DNA of 64,000 nucleotides, taken from the NCBI GenBank assembly GCA_020846745.1, contig JADLDI010000067.1:34680-98679 (forward strand). The letters are read 5' to 3'. This DNA is from Bryobacterales bacterium (lineage in GTDB: Bacteria; Acidobacteriota; Terriglobia; Bryobacterales; Bryobacteraceae). A program made the position numbers and the translations under genes. This document shows positions 51,607 through 60,750 of the stretch, one piece after another. The first letter of the stretch is position 1. The number at the start of each line of letters is the position of its first letter. A model generated the notes under the pieces. That model saw only the letters and a list, made by a program, of their open reading frames with translations. It did not search any database and was not told the DNA's origin.

Positions 51607-54600
51607 TTATTGAGCCGTGAACTCCACCACCGTGCGCGCGGCGTCGCACGTGATGCGAAGGTACTGCGGACCTGGGCTCAGTCCGATCAGGTCGAAGCGC
51701 CGCTGGAGGTTGCCGGCAGCAACCTGGGTCTCGCCAAGGTCGAGACTCGAGTTCGGGTAAGTCGGCGATACCAGATACGTACAGGTGTTGTAGCCGGGCG
51801 CCACGAAGTAAACAGTGGCGACCCCGGCCGCGCCGGGTACGATGCTGACATCGCTCACGCGGTGCTGGCTTTGCGCGGAGAAGGCCCATTGCGGCGTGCC
51901 GCGGTAGCCTTCCTGATCGCGAATGCCGAACTTCTGCCATTCCCAGGCGCCCTGGCCGGAACGGCTTTCGTCGCGGGCGTCGGTGGCGAACGCCAGCGTC
52001 GAGGCTGCGATTACGGAGTAACCGCCTTGCTTGTCGCGGTCGTTCTCGAACTCCCTCCGCTGAGACGCTCGCGGGATGAAGGCTTTCGCAAAGTTCTCGT
52101 AGCTTGAGAACTGGTATTCGATGCCGGTGCCGAAGCGGCGTTGGGGGCAGCCATCCGGTTGCTCAACCCCTTCGGGTTCGCACGGAGCCCAAGGATCGCG
52201 ATATTCGCCGTTGGTAAAGGGATTCATCGCGGGATGGGTGAAGCGATTCATGGCGTTTCGGAAAAATCGCTCGTTGCCGAGATAGGCCGCCTGGTCGAAC
52301 CCGAGGTTGATGGCGTCGCCCAGCGACACCCGGAAGAAGTTATCCATCCAAAACGAAGTAACGGCATTCACGTAATTCCGCGAGGCATTGGTGGATGGCG
52401 ACAGCGACTGAGGGTCGTACGATGAGCCCGAAGCCAGGAATGAAGTGAGTGCAACGTTCTGCGTGTTCATGCCCTGGACCATGCGGCCCCAACACCATGG
52501 GGTGGAGTCGAACGGTTTGCCTTCTTCGCAAGGATGATAGAAAATCCCCTGCAGGTTGTACTTACCCTCTTTGATCTCGATGGTCTTGTTGAACTTGTCG
52601 TTGAAATAGGCGGCCTCGAGAGATCCGGTGGCTGAAGCCCAGGCCGCGTGCGTCAGCAGGCGGAACGCCCAGCCGATCGGGCGAGAGCCATTCACCGGTC
52701 CAGGCCAACCCCACGATCCGTGACGGACGGTGGTGGCGTAAAAATCACGGCCGTTCCAAAAGGGGGAACCGCTGTTGTAGAGCAGCGCCCACGACCCGAA
52801 ATCCATCGCCGATTGTTCCAAATACCAGTCGCCGGTGAGCAGCCATGGGATGAACGACATCTCGGGTACGTGTGATGTTCCCGCATACGAGGCCCAGAAG
52901 TTGTAGGTGTCCTGGCCCTGGTAGAGCAGGCGTTCCTTCACGTCCGTATTGCTCTGGGCGAACATCAGGACCGCGCCGGGGTGAGCGTCGATCGAATAAG
53001 GCCGGCCGAACGCGGGGACCTGGCCGCCTTCGCCTTCACAGGACTTGAAAGGCGTGTCGGATGCCGAGCAGAACTTCAGGCTCTCGCTACTGTTGCCCTC
53101 CCACATGTGGACGGCGGGATAACCGGCACAGGCGGAGTTCCCGAACATAACCTCGTACCAACGGTCCGCGCCGGGAAGATCGGAACTCATCGAGTAGAGA
53201 CCAACTGCGGTCCACAACGGGTGGAGGCTGATGTCGGGCCGGCCGCCGGCATCGGGCCAGTGGCGGTGATAAGCGGCGCAGTTAGTCCGGCTGGCGCCCT
53301 TGACCAGGCTGTCAACGGTATCGATGATGCCCTTGTTGCCGTTTTCCCAGGCATACATCGTGCCTTCATGCGGCCGGTTAACCGTAAGCATTGAGTCGAC
53401 ACCGTGTTGATCCACCTTGATCGAAGGGTCGTACGGGACAACACCGGCATAGCGTAGATACGGCAGGTTGAAGTCGTATCGCCCGCCCACGGGCGCCGGG
53501 CCGTCCCAGGCCTTTCGCTCGGCCACTCGGTCGGTAAATGTGCCGACCACCGGGCCGTCGGGATACTTCCACATCGAGGCGGCCGTATGCTTGACACCGT
53601 TGTACGAGATTAAGGCGCCCCCGGAGTTGGCGACCGATAGATCGTACATCTGGTCCTGCAGGCGGTCGCTCCAAGGATTTGCGAGATGGTACTCAATGCC
53701 GACGCCGGGCCAGCCGTTGTAAAACGAGAGCACAAAGACGGGGTGCAGCGACTTGTAGCGGTCGATATCGGCGTCGATCCAGTTATCGTCCCGATTCCAG
53801 TTCTGAACTGGAATGTTACGGAACTGTTCCGTAAGCACGCGGTTGCTACCCCAGAAGAAGCGTCCATTGATGTCGGGCGCGCAGCCCCAAGGTCCCGTGC
53901 CGACCGTCAGGGTGTTGCCGTTCTTGTTGCAAATACGGACGAACTCGCCAAAGATGTTGACCACGGTAGGTTCGTTGATCGAAGATGCATCGTCCACCTG
54001 AATCGTCGACCGCCCGTAATCCGTACCGGCGGCCAGCCGCATGCCATCGATCAGCCGCGCGAACGTGCGTAGTTCGTCGGCATAGTGGTTGCCGCGTCCG
54101 GAGCCGTCCTGGGCACGCCCGGCGATACTGGCGCATTCGGGACCGCTGCCGTCGGTGACGCCGACGTACCACGTGTCGCTGGTTGCGTAGCAGATCGAAA
54201 TAAACTCACCATCGACATGTACTTTGAACGGCCGCGGAAGCCCGCTCCAATCGGCGTTGACCTTAACCGACAGCGATTCCTGGCTCATCGTGGACGTGAC
54301 GCGCGCCAGGCGGCGTTCGCGCCAGCCAAAGTCGTAGCTGCGGGCCGGGCTTCGGTCCTCAACCATCACCTGCGTCACCAGCGGACCGCGGCGGCGGTAA
54401 CTCCAAGCGCCCGCGGACATCATCTCGCGGGCGCTGCGAAGGTGGGTAGTCGTGCCGACGCTGGTCGGGTAAGCGGATGCCCGGATGGTTGCTTCCCACG
54501 AACTGTAACCGAGCATCGCGTTCTGATCCATACCAGCCTCCCGGCATGCGTTTTCGTCGCCGAGGTGGCAAGGTTGCGGATCGTCGCGGAAATCGACTTT

Positions 54601-54891
54601 GACCGTTTGATTGGCATCGACGGTTTGGAGGAAGGCAACATATGCCTTCTTGATCGAACCGGCAGGGCAGTGGGTGGACGGGCCCCATTTGCTCCAGATA
54701 TCGGTCTGCCACTGCGCGGTCGGCTGGCCATTGACGTACGGACGCGGGTAGCTACAAACTTCGTCTTTGGCAAAGGTCGGGAAGAGATCGAACGGACGAT
54801 TCTCCTGATAGGCGTAAGGCCGGAAGGTGATCGCGTTATCCAACGCGAACGCAGGAAAAACCGCGAGTAGAAAGATTGGGAACCTGGTCAT
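51607..54891 (-). CDS. 1094-aa secreted protein of unknown function
   Basis: Signal peptide MTRFPIFLLAVFPAFA (54891 start; upstream in-frame codons would bury it). The mature protein is Trp/Tyr-rich with paired cysteines. Repeated short beta segments in the first half (FKVHVDGEFISICYATSD, VVNIFGEFVRICNKNG) are clearly related to each other, a two-copy internal repeat. The second half, from about residue 550, has helix pairs like an alpha/alpha toroid. A C-terminal beta-sandwich ends it. A carbohydrate- or surface-polymer-related role is a guess. It lies 11 nt downstream of the anchored protein gene, so they are co-expressed. Confidence 0.65.
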   Translation of the reverse strand: MTRFPIFLLAVFPAFALDNAITFRPYAYQENRPFDLFPTFAKDEVCSYPRPYVNGQPTAQWQTDIWSKWGPSTHCPAGSIKKAYVAFLQTVDANQTVKVDFRDDPQPCHLGDENACREAGMDQNAMLGYSSWEATIRASAYPTSVGTTTHLRSAREMMSAGAWSYRRRGPLVTQVMVEDRSPARSYDFGWRERRLARVTSTMSQESLSVKVNADWSGLPRPFKVHVDGEFISICYATSDTWYVGVTDGSGPECASIAGRAQDGSGRGNHYADELRTFARLIDGMRLAAGTDYGRSTIQVDDASSINEPTVVNIFGEFVRICNKNGNTLTVGTGPWGCAPDINGRFFWGSNRVLTEQFRNIPVQNWNRDDNWIDADIDRYKSLHPVFVLSFYNGWPGVGIEYHLANPWSDRLQDQMYDLSVANSGGALISYNGVKHTAASMWKYPDGPVVGTFTDRVAERKAWDGPAPVGGRYDFNLPYLRYAGVVPYDPSIKVDQHGVDSMLTVNRPHEGTMYAWENGNKGIIDTVDSLVKGASRTNCAAYHRHWPDAGGRPDISLHPLWTAVGLYSMSSDLPGADRWYEVMFGNSACAGYPAVHMWEGNSSESLKFCSASDTPFKSCEGEGGQVPAFGRPYSIDAHPGAVLMFAQSNTDVKERLLYQGQDTYNFWASYAGTSHVPEMSFIPWLLTGDWYLEQSAMDFGSWALLYNSGSPFWNGRDFYATTVRHGSWGWPGPVNGSRPIGWAFRLLTHAAWASATGSLEAAYFNDKFNKTIEIKEGKYNLQGIFYHPCEEGKPFDSTPWCWGRMVQGMNTQNVALTSFLASGSSYDPQSLSPSTNASRNYVNAVTSFWMDNFFRVSLGDAINLGFDQAAYLGNERFFRNAMNRFTHPAMNPFTNGEYRDPWAPCEPEGVEQPDGCPQRRFGTGIEYQFSSYENFAKAFIPRASQRREFENDRDKQGGYSVIAASTLAFATDARDESRSGQGAWEWQKFGIRDQEGYRGTPQWAFSAQSQHRVSDVSIVPGAAGVATVYFVAPGYNTCTYLVSPTYPNSSLDLGETQVAAGNLQRRFDLIGLSPGPQYLRITCDAARTVVEFTAQ

Positions 54892-54902
54892 GTCGCAGCA
54901 AA

Positions 54903-55427
54903 CTAGAACGACCGGACAATTGTGGCGCGGTAGTTCCGGCTGGGCGGATCGACAATGCCGTGGCTGATTTTGCAAAGACGGATCGTAACGGAACCGGCGG
55001 AGCCAACGAACATCGTGCCGATAACACCGGATTCGAGGTCCGGAGGCCACCCGGCAGCCACGCCATCACCCGGCAGTGCGCCCGTCGCGGTGACGACCTT
55101 TTCAGCACAAGCGCCTTGGGCCAGGGCGGGGAAATCTATTCCGCCAACCCAGGTGAGATAAGTCGGGACGGCTTGATTTACTTCTAAAATGCCGTTCTTT
55201 ATATGAAGACCAAATCCAAGGGCGGCAGTGGCTACACCGGTCTTTGTGGTGTAGAGCACCTGGTTAGGGTTCGCCGTGGGCGCGGGCGGCAGAATGTCCG
55301 TCCGGTCCGCGCGCATTGCGACAGGCCGTGCGCTTTCGCGTGTTTCTCCAGTGGCCTGCTGGCGGTACAAAAAAACACCGGCCAGCGAAAAAAAGGTCAG
55401 GCAATAGATTGAGGTTTTACCGTTCAT
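54903..55427 (-). CDS. 174-aa anchored extracytoplasmic protein of unknown function
   Basis: ATG 55427 follows GGGAGG by 6 nt. Residues 6-22 form a membrane anchor or signal (SIYCLTFFSLAGVFLY). The body is beta-rich with GSAGSVTIRLCKISHG and VDPPSRNYRATIVRSF at the end. Its pattern is like short domains that accompany large secreted proteins. Partner of the 1094-aa protein by position. Confidence 0.6.
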   Translation of the reverse strand: MNGKTSIYCLTFFSLAGVFLYRQQATGETRESARPVAMRADRTDILPPAPTANPNQVLYTTKTGVATAALGFGLHIKNGILEVNQAVPTYLTWVGGIDFPALAQGACAEKVVTATGALPGDGVAAGWPPDLESGVIGTMFVGSAGSVTIRLCKISHGIVDPPSRNYRATIVRSF

Positions 55428-55521
55428 AAAAACCTCCCTCAATTATGGCAGGTACTCTCATCGCGCTCGTACTGGTCCTCGTCGTGCGGAACTTCACCCT
55501 CCCCGCGATACCATAGCGAGG

Positions 55522-57012
55522 ATGAGCGGTCTGTTCCGCACCAAAGATATCGACAAACTGCTCGCTGGCGCGAACGACCCCGCTCGGCGGCTCAACAAGA
55601 CCCTCGGCCCCTGGTCCCTCACGGCACTCGGCGTCGGCGCCGTCATCGGCGCGGGCATCTTCGTGCTCACCGGAACGGCCGCTGCGGGGGAAACGCGTCA
55701 CATTGAGTCGATCCTCCACGCACCGCTCCTCGACTTGATCCTGCAGGGCACGACGGCCGCTTCCACGCTGGGCCGTCCCGGCGCCGGGCCCGGCATTAGC
55801 CTGTCTTTCGTGCTGGTCGCCGTTGCCTGCGGGTTTGCCGCCCTCTGCTTCGCCGAGCTGGCCTCCATGATCCCGATCGCCGGCAGCGCTTACACCTACG
55901 CCTACGCCACCATGGGCGAAATCGTCGCCTGGATCATCGGTTGGGACCTCATCCTCGAATACGCCGTCGGCAACATGGCCGTGGCTGTCGGTTTCTCCGC
56001 CTATTTCAACGACATATTGCATGCCCTGTTCGGTGTCGAGTTACCCAAACAACTCAGCAACCCCGTGCTCGCCGGCGGCCAGTACACCGGCGCCTGGTTC
56101 AACCTCCCGCCTTTCCTCATCCTGATGATCCTCACCATCATGCTCGTGCGCGGCGTCCGCGAATCGGCCGGCGCCAACAACGTCATGGTAATCGTCAAGA
56201 TCGTCGCCATCCTCGTCTTTGTCGCCGGCGCCGCCCCCGCCGTCAAAGCCGAAAACTGGCATCCCTTCCTGCCCAACGGCTTCTCCGGAGTGCTTACCGG
56301 CGCGGCCATCGTCTTCTTCGCCTACATCGGGTTCGATGCGGTGTCCACCGCCGGCGAGGAATGCCGCAACCCCCAGCGCGACCTCCCCTTCGGCATCGTC
56401 GCCTCTCTCATCGTTTGCACCATCATGTACATGAGCGTCGCCTTGGTGCTCACCGGCATCGCCAACTGGAAAACCCTCGACAACGCCGCTCCCGTCGCCA
56501 ACGCTCTCCGCGGCCTCGGCTTCCACGGCATCCGCAAGTGGGTCGACATCGGCGCCATCGCCGGACTGCTTAGCGTTCTCCTGGTCTTTCAATATGGTCA
56601 GGCGCGTGTCTGGTTCGCCATGTCGCGCGACCGCCTGCTCCCCGACGTCTTCTCCGCCGTCCACTCCCGCTACCACACCCCCCACGTCAGTACCTGGATC
56701 GCCGGGCTCTTCGTCGGCATCCCTGCCGGCATCTGGGACATCGGCACACTCGCCGACCTCACCAACATCGGCACCCTGTTCGCCTTCATCATCGTATCCA
56801 TCGGCGTGATCGTGCTCCGCAAAACCCAACCCAACCGTCCGCGCGCGTTTCGTGTCCCGCTCGTCCCCTGGTTGCCAGGTATTTCGATCGCGAGCTGCGC
56901 CGTACTGATGACCAGCCTGCCACTCGAAACCTGGGTTCGTTTCGTCGTCTGGCTCGCCATCGGCCTCGCCATCTATTTCCTCTACAGCCGCAAGCGCACC
57001 GCGCTTGGCTAG
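55522..57012 (+). CDS. APC-family amino-acid permease
   Basis: A 496-aa protein with about 12-14 helices. LTALGVGAVIGAGIFVLTG is the substrate-binding unwound helix 1, YIGFDAVSTAGEECRNPQRDLP is the CAT/YfnA signature, suggesting cationic or branched amino acids. GCGAGG precedes the ATG. Divergent from the unknown secreted pair. Confidence 0.9.
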   Translation: MSGLFRTKDIDKLLAGANDPARRLNKTLGPWSLTALGVGAVIGAGIFVLTGTAAAGETRHIESILHAPLLDLILQGTTAASTLGRPGAGPGISLSFVLVAVACGFAALCFAELASMIPIAGSAYTYAYATMGEIVAWIIGWDLILEYAVGNMAVAVGFSAYFNDILHALFGVELPKQLSNPVLAGGQYTGAWFNLPPFLILMILTIMLVRGVRESAGANNVMVIVKIVAILVFVAGAAPAVKAENWHPFLPNGFSGVLTGAAIVFFAYIGFDAVSTAGEECRNPQRDLPFGIVASLIVCTIMYMSVALVLTGIANWKTLDNAAPVANALRGLGFHGIRKWVDIGAIAGLLSVLLVFQYGQARVWFAMSRDRLLPDVFSAVHSRYHTPHVSTWIAGLFVGIPAGIWDIGTLADLTNIGTLFAFIIVSIGVIVLRKTQPNRPRAFRVPLVPWLPGISIASCAVLMTSLPLETWVRFVVWLAIGLAIYFLYSRKRTALG

Positions 57013-57033
57013 CTGTGGCTAGCTGGCTATAAT
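57005..57033 (+). promoter_or_regulatory. higA promoter
   Basis: TTGGCT (57005-57010), 17 nt, TATAAT (57028-57033). Transcription would begin near 57040, 4 nt before the ATG. It overlaps the stop codon of the permease gene. Confidence 0.65.
57007..57026 (+). promoter_or_regulatory. 10-bp direct repeat, probable HigA operator
   Basis: GGCTAGCTGT and GGCTAGCTGG are adjacent, each with the palindrome GCTAGC, one helical turn apart, between the -35 and -10 elements. HigA antitoxins typically repress their own promoter at such sites. Confidence 0.5.
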
Positions 57034-57043
57034 CACAAAACCC

Positions 57044-57343
57044 ATGCCGCAACTACTTAGCCCCATCCATCCCGGCGAGATTCTCCTCGAGGAGTTCATG
57101 AAGCCGATGAGCCTTAGTATCAACGCCCTCGCGCGCGACCTTCACGTTCCGCCGAACCGGATCCACAACATTGTTCATGGCACCAGAGCCATTACCGCCG
57201 ACACAGCGCTCAGGCTTTCCCGTTACTTTGATACCGCGCCCGAAACCTGGATCAACTTACAGACTGAGTACGACCTCAGAGTCGCCAGGCGGACCTTAGG
57301 CCCGGAGATTGAGCGCACCGTCCGAAAGCGCGACATCGCGTAA
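57044..57343 (+). CDS. higA: HigA-type antitoxin (XRE), no toxin adjacent
   Basis: A 99-aa HTH protein of the HigA addiction-module family: HPGEILLEEFMKPM, NALARDLHVPPNRIHNIVHG (helix-turn-helix) and LSRYFDTAPETWINLQ. The toxin gene higB usually lies immediately upstream. Here an unrelated permease ends 31 nt before it and no toxin-like frame is found. It may be a solo transcription regulator. Confidence 0.85.
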   Translation: MPQLLSPIHPGEILLEEFMKPMSLSINALARDLHVPPNRIHNIVHGTRAITADTALRLSRYFDTAPETWINLQTEYDLRVARRTLGPEIERTVRKRDIA

Positions 57344-57380
57344 CGCCGGATCGCCTCCCAAACGCGCCATAATCGAGGCA

Positions 57381-59678
57381 ATGCTTTGTCGCCTCGGTCC
57401 CCTTGCACTCGTTACAGCCTCGCTCCTGCCGGCACAGGACCCTGCCGTCCAACTCGCCCTCAACGATCTCCAGTCAGCCCTTGCCGCCATCGGCCGTCCC
57501 AGCGGACCTCCTTCCGTTGCTATCAAGATACAGCCCGGCATCACACCACCAGAAGGCTTTTCCTGGACCACCGCCCGCGACCCACGCGTGCAGCTAAGCG
57601 CCTCCACTCCCCTCGGGGCGGCCTATGGCATCGAACGCCTCGCCTGGCTTACACGAAGTCTCCACCGCTTTCCCCCGCCCGGCACCTCCGAATCGCCCGC
57701 CATGCGCCTGCGGCTGCTGTTCGTCATGCGCGCCGTACCTGACTCCGCGGCCGGACCGCCGGACGACGCAGCCAGTATCGAAAAGGTAGTTGCCCGCTTC
57801 CGTGAATCGTTCCGCGAAGCTCTGCAGTACGGCTACAACGGCATCGTCTTCCGCGGCCTCGAACACTACGTACCGTCCGACGACCCCATCTACGGGCCAC
57901 GCTCCGCACGCTATCGCCGCTATCTCAAAGCGATCGTCGCCGAAGCTCACGCCCACCATATCCAGGTCTTCCCATACGCCGAGGAAGCCATCTACCTGCC
58001 GCAATGGCTCGATAAAGCCGGCGCAAAGCCTTCGGTCAAGGACCCACGATTCTGGGACGCCATGGCCGACAAATACCGCCGCCTGTTTCAGGCCGTCCCC
58101 GAACTCGATGGCGTCACACCCTGCGTCGGCGAGATCATCCCCAGTTACGATTTCCGCGCCCTCGATATCGTCCACTCCAAAGAAGACGAACCCTCGCCGC
58201 GATTGGAGGAACGCTACCGCCCCATGTTCGCCGCCATCCATAAAGTGGTTGCCGGCGAATTCCATAAGCCTGTCCTCCCGTGGACTTGGGCCACCAACGA
58301 CTGGGAACTGAGTGCCGTGCCCGACATGTACCGCCAGACGTTCGAGCCCCTCCCCACCCAGAACCTGATGCCCGTCATCAAGCTGACCAAGCACGATGCC
58401 TGGTATTACGGCACCGCCTACAACCCGACCTTCGGCGCCACCACCCACCCCACCATGACCCTCGCCGAACTATACAGCCAGTACCACGGCTTCCACACCG
58501 TTGTCGACTTCCCTTCTCGTTGGGCCGCCGCCGCCCTGCAGTACGCTACCGACCACGGCCTCCAAGGCGTCATGACCGGGCAGCCCATGGCGAACCTCCT
58601 CCAACCCGGTGTCCTTTACGTCTTCTCGCGCGTCGCCTGGAACCCCAACACCGATGCCGACGCCGCTGCGCGCGAATGGGCTGCTGCCACCTTCGGTCCC
58701 GCCGCCGCGGCAGATGTCACGCGGATCCTGCTCCTCGGCAGCGACGCCGCGCGCCACACGTTCTACTGGCAGCCCGTCGCTCGCGACGGTTGGCCGCCTC
58801 AGCCGCACATCCGCGTCAACCAGATCGTCCTCAAAGGCAACGCCTTCTGGGACCAGGGCAGGGAACACGATGCGTTCCTGCGATCCATCTATCTCAAACT
58901 GAAACCCTATGCCGAAGAGACTTACTCCGAGGCATCCCGCGCCCACGACATCACCGGCCAGATGCAGTCCCTCTTCGATCGCACAAGCGCCCAAGTTACT
59001 CCGCCCGATGCCGCCAAGAAACTCGGCGAATTGATCCGCCATCACCGTGCAACCGCCGCCCTGACTCGCGACTACACCAGACTTATCCTGAGTTACTTCA
59101 ACTACCGCGAGAAACGGTCGCCTGAAACGCGCGACCGCCTGACTCAGGACGTCTCTGCCATGCGTGCCTCGGCCGCGGCCTACCGCGCCAATCACAAATT
59201 CTTCGAACTCGCCGGCATCGACCAGACCGTCGCCCTTGCCGGCCGCGCCCTCGCCAACCTCGAACAAGCCGAACGCACCCTCCGCGAAGCACCCACCCCC
59301 CAGCAGATCCGCGACCGAATCGCCGCCGCACGCCTCGAGAATCAGAAACTCCTCGCCGCCCACCCCGAAGCCGAGCGATTCCTCCGCTGGAAAGGCTCCG
59401 TCGATGCCCGCAACATCCTCCGCATCCAAGGCGACCAGATCCGCATGGAACGCCTCACCGGCGACGGCATCCACGCCGTCGAAGCGATATTCGCGAAGCC
59501 CATCCCCAAAGCCGCATCCGGACAATGGGCGATCAAACCCCTCCGCCCCCGCGGCGTCGTCCACCTTATGGAATCTCCCACTGCGGCCAACGCCTTCACT
59601 CTGTCCCTCTACGTCGATGACCCGGACCCCTCCAGCGCCGTCCTGGAATTTGAGTTGTACCGGGTAAGTAACGATTAA
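57381..59678 (+). CDS. secreted glycoside-hydrolase-like protein
   Basis: A 765-aa protein with signal MLCRLGPLALVTASLLPA. Residues 20-100 look like the alpha/beta N-domain common before GH20/GH67-type barrels (GAAYGIERLAWL). The barrel follows from about 110 (RLRLLFVMRA, YNGIVFRGLEHYVP, HIQVFPYAEEA, ELDGVTPCVGEIIPSYD). A C-terminal helical region and a small beta domain end the protein. The acidic residues in VGEIIPSYD are plausible catalysts. ATG 57381 is chosen because it begins the signal peptide. Confidence 0.65.
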   Translation: MLCRLGPLALVTASLLPAQDPAVQLALNDLQSALAAIGRPSGPPSVAIKIQPGITPPEGFSWTTARDPRVQLSASTPLGAAYGIERLAWLTRSLHRFPPPGTSESPAMRLRLLFVMRAVPDSAAGPPDDAASIEKVVARFRESFREALQYGYNGIVFRGLEHYVPSDDPIYGPRSARYRRYLKAIVAEAHAHHIQVFPYAEEAIYLPQWLDKAGAKPSVKDPRFWDAMADKYRRLFQAVPELDGVTPCVGEIIPSYDFRALDIVHSKEDEPSPRLEERYRPMFAAIHKVVAGEFHKPVLPWTWATNDWELSAVPDMYRQTFEPLPTQNLMPVIKLTKHDAWYYGTAYNPTFGATTHPTMTLAELYSQYHGFHTVVDFPSRWAAAALQYATDHGLQGVMTGQPMANLLQPGVLYVFSRVAWNPNTDADAAAREWAAATFGPAAAADVTRILLLGSDAARHTFYWQPVARDGWPPQPHIRVNQIVLKGNAFWDQGREHDAFLRSIYLKLKPYAEETYSEASRAHDITGQMQSLFDRTSAQVTPPDAAKKLGELIRHHRATAALTRDYTRLILSYFNYREKRSPETRDRLTQDVSAMRASAAAYRANHKFFELAGIDQTVALAGRALANLEQAERTLREAPTPQQIRDRIAAARLENQKLLAAHPEAERFLRWKGSVDARNILRIQGDQIRMERLTGDGIHAVEAIFAKPIPKAASGQWAIKPLRPRGVVHLMESPTAANAFTLSLYVDDPDPSSAVLEFELYRVSND

Positions 59679-59692
59679 GACCAGGAAAGCAA

Positions 59693-59758
59693 GTTCCCCG
59701 TCGACCGTGCCGCCGCGCGGCAAACAAGCAGCATCTAACCGAGCCGCGACCGCAAGGG
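59693..59758 (+). repeat. module B copy 1
   Basis: GTCGACCGTGCCGCCGCG, then CGGCAAACAAGCAGCATC and a GAGCCGCGACCG end. The second copy is at 60211-60273. Confidence 0.85.
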
Positions 59759-59894
59759 AGCGGTGTTCTTGAATTGTTATTCCCTGTAACTACGTAATCC
59801 GGAAGTCCAAACGAAGCCCCGACCTGAGCCGCCCCTTTGCGAAGGGGCGGGTATCCTTCAAACCCAACCCGTCACCCTCCTCTAAGAGAGCGAG
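59757..59894 (+). repeat. module A copy 1
   Basis: Runs from GGAGCGGTGTTCTT through TCCCTGTAACTACGTAATCC to a perfect hairpin CCGCCCCTT-TGCG-AAGGGGCGG (59829-59850) and ends TCTAAGAGAGCGAG. Confidence 0.9.
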
Positions 59895-59904
59895 TTCGCA
59901 AGGA

Positions 59905-60072
59905 CGTGAGGAAAAATCCGCTGAATGCGATTTAGCACCGCGCCCCGGGTCCGGTAAACCACTGCAAACACGCACTGCTCCGGAAACAGAACCGCAACCG
60001 TAAGGGCGCGGGCCGCATTTTTTCTCAATCCCGCCAGGGAGCGGTGTTCCGGATTCTTGCACGCGCCCCAAC
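59905..60072 (+). repeat. module C full copy
   Basis: GAGGAAAAATCCGCTGAATG through CAGAACCGCAACCGTAAGG, the T-run and GTTCCGGATTCTTGCAC. Its two halves match 47680-47800 and 35297-35392. Confidence 0.88.
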
Positions 60073-60210
60073 GGAGCGGTGTTGTTAAATTGTTATTCCC
60101 TGTAACTACGTAATCCGGAAGTCCAAACGAAGCCCCGACCTGAGCCGCCCCTTTGCGAAGGGGCGGCTGTCCTTCAAACCCAAGCCGTCGCCCTCCTCTA
60201 AGAGAGCGAG
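60073..60210 (+). repeat. module A copy 2
   Basis: Same 138-bp unit as copy 1 with few changes. The hairpin at 60144-60167 is extended to 10 bp by an outer G-C pair. Confidence 0.9.
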
Positions 60211-60273
60211 TTTCCCGTCGACCGTGCCGCCGCGCGGCAAACAAGCAGCATCTAACCGAGCCGCAACCGTAAG
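60211..60273 (+). repeat. module B copy 2
   Basis: Same as copy 1 apart from single-base changes, ending GAGCCGCAACCGTAAG. Confidence 0.85.
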
Positions 60274-60474
60274 TACCTGAGAAGAAATCCCCTGCAAGCG
60301 ATCCGAGGGTGCATCCGGGGCTCGGTAAGTCATCACGAACAAGCACCCAATCCCGTAACCGAACCACGGCGCGTGAGCCCGTGGTCCTTTTGTTCTCGGC
60401 CCCGTAGGGCGCGGACCGCATTTTTCCTCAATCCCGCCAGGGAGCGGTGTTCCGGATTCTTGCACGACCCCAAC
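60274..60474 (+). repeat. module C divergent copy
   Basis: The 5' two thirds are only loosely similar (AAATCCCCTGCAAGCGAT, GGGGCTCGGTAAG). The 3' part (GCGCGGACCGCATTTTTCC, CAGGGAGCGGTGTTCCGG) is nearly identical to the other copies. Confidence 0.65.
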
Positions 60475-60603
60475 GGAGCGGTGTTCTTAAATTGTTATTC
60501 CCTGTAACTACGTAATCCGGAAGTCCAATCGAAGCCCCGACCTGAGCCGCCCCTTTGCGAAGGGGCGGCTGTCCTTCAAACCCAAGCCGGCGCCCTCCTC
60601 TAA
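60475..60603 (+). repeat. module A copy 3
   Basis: Same unit, hairpin at 60546-60569. It is cut short before the AGAGAGCGAG end. Confidence 0.9.
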
Positions 60604-60750
60604 CCCCCCTCAACCCTCGACCCGCCACATCATCGCCCGCCCCACCCCAAACGACATAGACTTACCCTTCGCTTCAACGCGCTTGCGCCACGGCGCCAAA
60701 AAGCAAAAGCCTTGTCGCGCCCGTCGAAGATCTTCGATTTCGACCGGCCC

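Larger units (their letters stand above)
59679..60750. other. 1072-nt intergenic region made mostly of repeats
   Basis: No gene is seen. Order: module B (59693-59758), A (59757-59894), C (59905-60072), A (60073-60210), B (60211-60273), divergent C (60274-60474), A (60475-60603), then 150 nt of unassigned sequence with a perfect 14-bp palindrome TCGAAGATCTTCGA at 60724-60737 close to the stop of the TPR gene. Confidence 0.85.

Noticed and set aside
55445..55516. 23-codon hydrophobic frame before the permease
   Set aside because: It resembles a tiny membrane peptide but has no ribosome site and could be chance in a divergent promoter region.
59882..60421. Minus-strand frames in the repeat mosaic
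   Set aside because: They consist of repeat modules only; no ribosome site or family similarity.
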